DNA from: an uncultured Oscillibacter sp.
GTDB lineage: Bacteria > Bacillota > Clostridia > Oscillospirales > Oscillospiraceae
NCBI GenBank assembly: GCA_905233795.1
Contig: CAJOFP010000047.1
Span: 1-5,820 of the forward strand
Length of the DNA: 5,820 nucleotides
Direction: 5' to 3'
This document shows, in pieces, positions 5,606 through 5,820 of this stretch. Under the pieces are notes generated by a model. It did no database searches. It was not told where the DNA came from and saw only the letters and a program-made list of their open reading frames with translations. Made by a program: the position numbers and the translations under genes. The stretch's first letter is position 1, and each line of letters starts with the position of its first letter.

Positions 5606-5750
5606 TTTACAAATTACGAAATCGCGTATATAATAAATGATAATCTATATATTATATCCATTATATTTATTATTATATTGGCGGCGTTAAATAAATTATT
5701 ATGAATTAAATTATAAATTAAATTATATTTAGATTATATATATATTTATA
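5606..5750. other. A/T-rich tract without a gene
   Basis: About 145 bases, mostly A and T, with TATATA runs around 5737-5746 and repeated AAATTATA/AATTAAATT motifs near 5703-5728. I see no supported gene, terminator or convincing promoter pair. It separates the two GC-rich islands of the right end. Confidence 0.6.
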
Positions 5751-5752
5751 TT

Positions 5753-5796
5753 CGGCGGCGGTTTGGATTGTGATGATTGTGATTGAATCGCCGCCG
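5753..5796. repeat. 8-bp inverted repeat with a tandem 9-mer in the loop
   Basis: CGGCGGCG (5753-5760) pairs perfectly with CGCCGCCG (5789-5796). The 28-nt loop holds GATTGTGAT twice in tandem (5766-5774 and 5775-5783). It could end a minus-strand gene from beyond the right edge, although an A/T run rather than a clean U-run follows on that strand. The sequence is cut shortly afterwards. Confidence 0.4.
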
Positions 5797-5820
5797 CTTG
5801 GGACGGCCGGAAAGTGGGAA

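Noticed and set aside
5519..5704. 61-codon plus-strand frame with a hydrophobic end (YIISIIFIIILAALNKLL)
   Set aside because: It starts with TTG behind only a weak AGGAT. The hydrophobic tail arises from A/T-rich spacer, and the GC-rich front contains the inverted repeats. A small membrane peptide cannot be excluded.

Overview
The window looks like chromosome from a Gram-positive-type bacterium, most likely a Clostridia-like member of the Bacillota. Three things point there: the rplU-prp-rpmA cluster, whose L27 has a cleavable N-terminal extension; strong Shine-Dalgarno sequences with SigA-type promoters; and a short Cro/C1-type regulator of a kind common in gut Clostridia. Genes are moderately GC-rich (frequent GCG, CGG, CCG and GGC codons), while the spacers are almost pure A/T. 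The genus cannot be named from sequence alone, and groups such as Synergistota with a similar ribosomal cluster are not excluded.

Left part, minus strand: a transporter of the neurotransmitter:sodium symporter (NSS) family, cut by the left edge, has its own near-consensus promoter. Upstream of it (to the right) lies ppdK, a complete pyruvate, phosphate dikinase with all catalytic residues, its own promoter, a hairpin-rich 5' leader and a factor-independent terminator. The two genes are separate transcription units.

Middle, plus strand: after a divergent AT-rich spacer come rplU (L21), prp (cysteine protease that trims L27) and rpmA (L27). They form one operon with a good promoter, a leader that folds into a compact three-way junction (candidate L21 autoregulatory leader), and a 12-bp terminator hairpin after rpmA. 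Prp removes the first nine residues of the L27 encoded beside it, so substrate and processing enzyme are made together.

Right part: a 71-aa XRE-type DNA-binding protein on the minus strand converges on the ribosomal operon. The space between them holds a 53-nt imperfect hairpin and a repeat of part of the terminator. The last 440 bases have no convincing gene. They contain two GC-rich islands with inverted repeats, separated by an A/T tract.

I see no mobile element, CRISPR array, tRNA, rRNA or clearly new multi-gene system. The most rewarding places for a second look are the RNA-like structures: the rplU leader, the element downstream of the XRE gene, and the island at 5539-5605.
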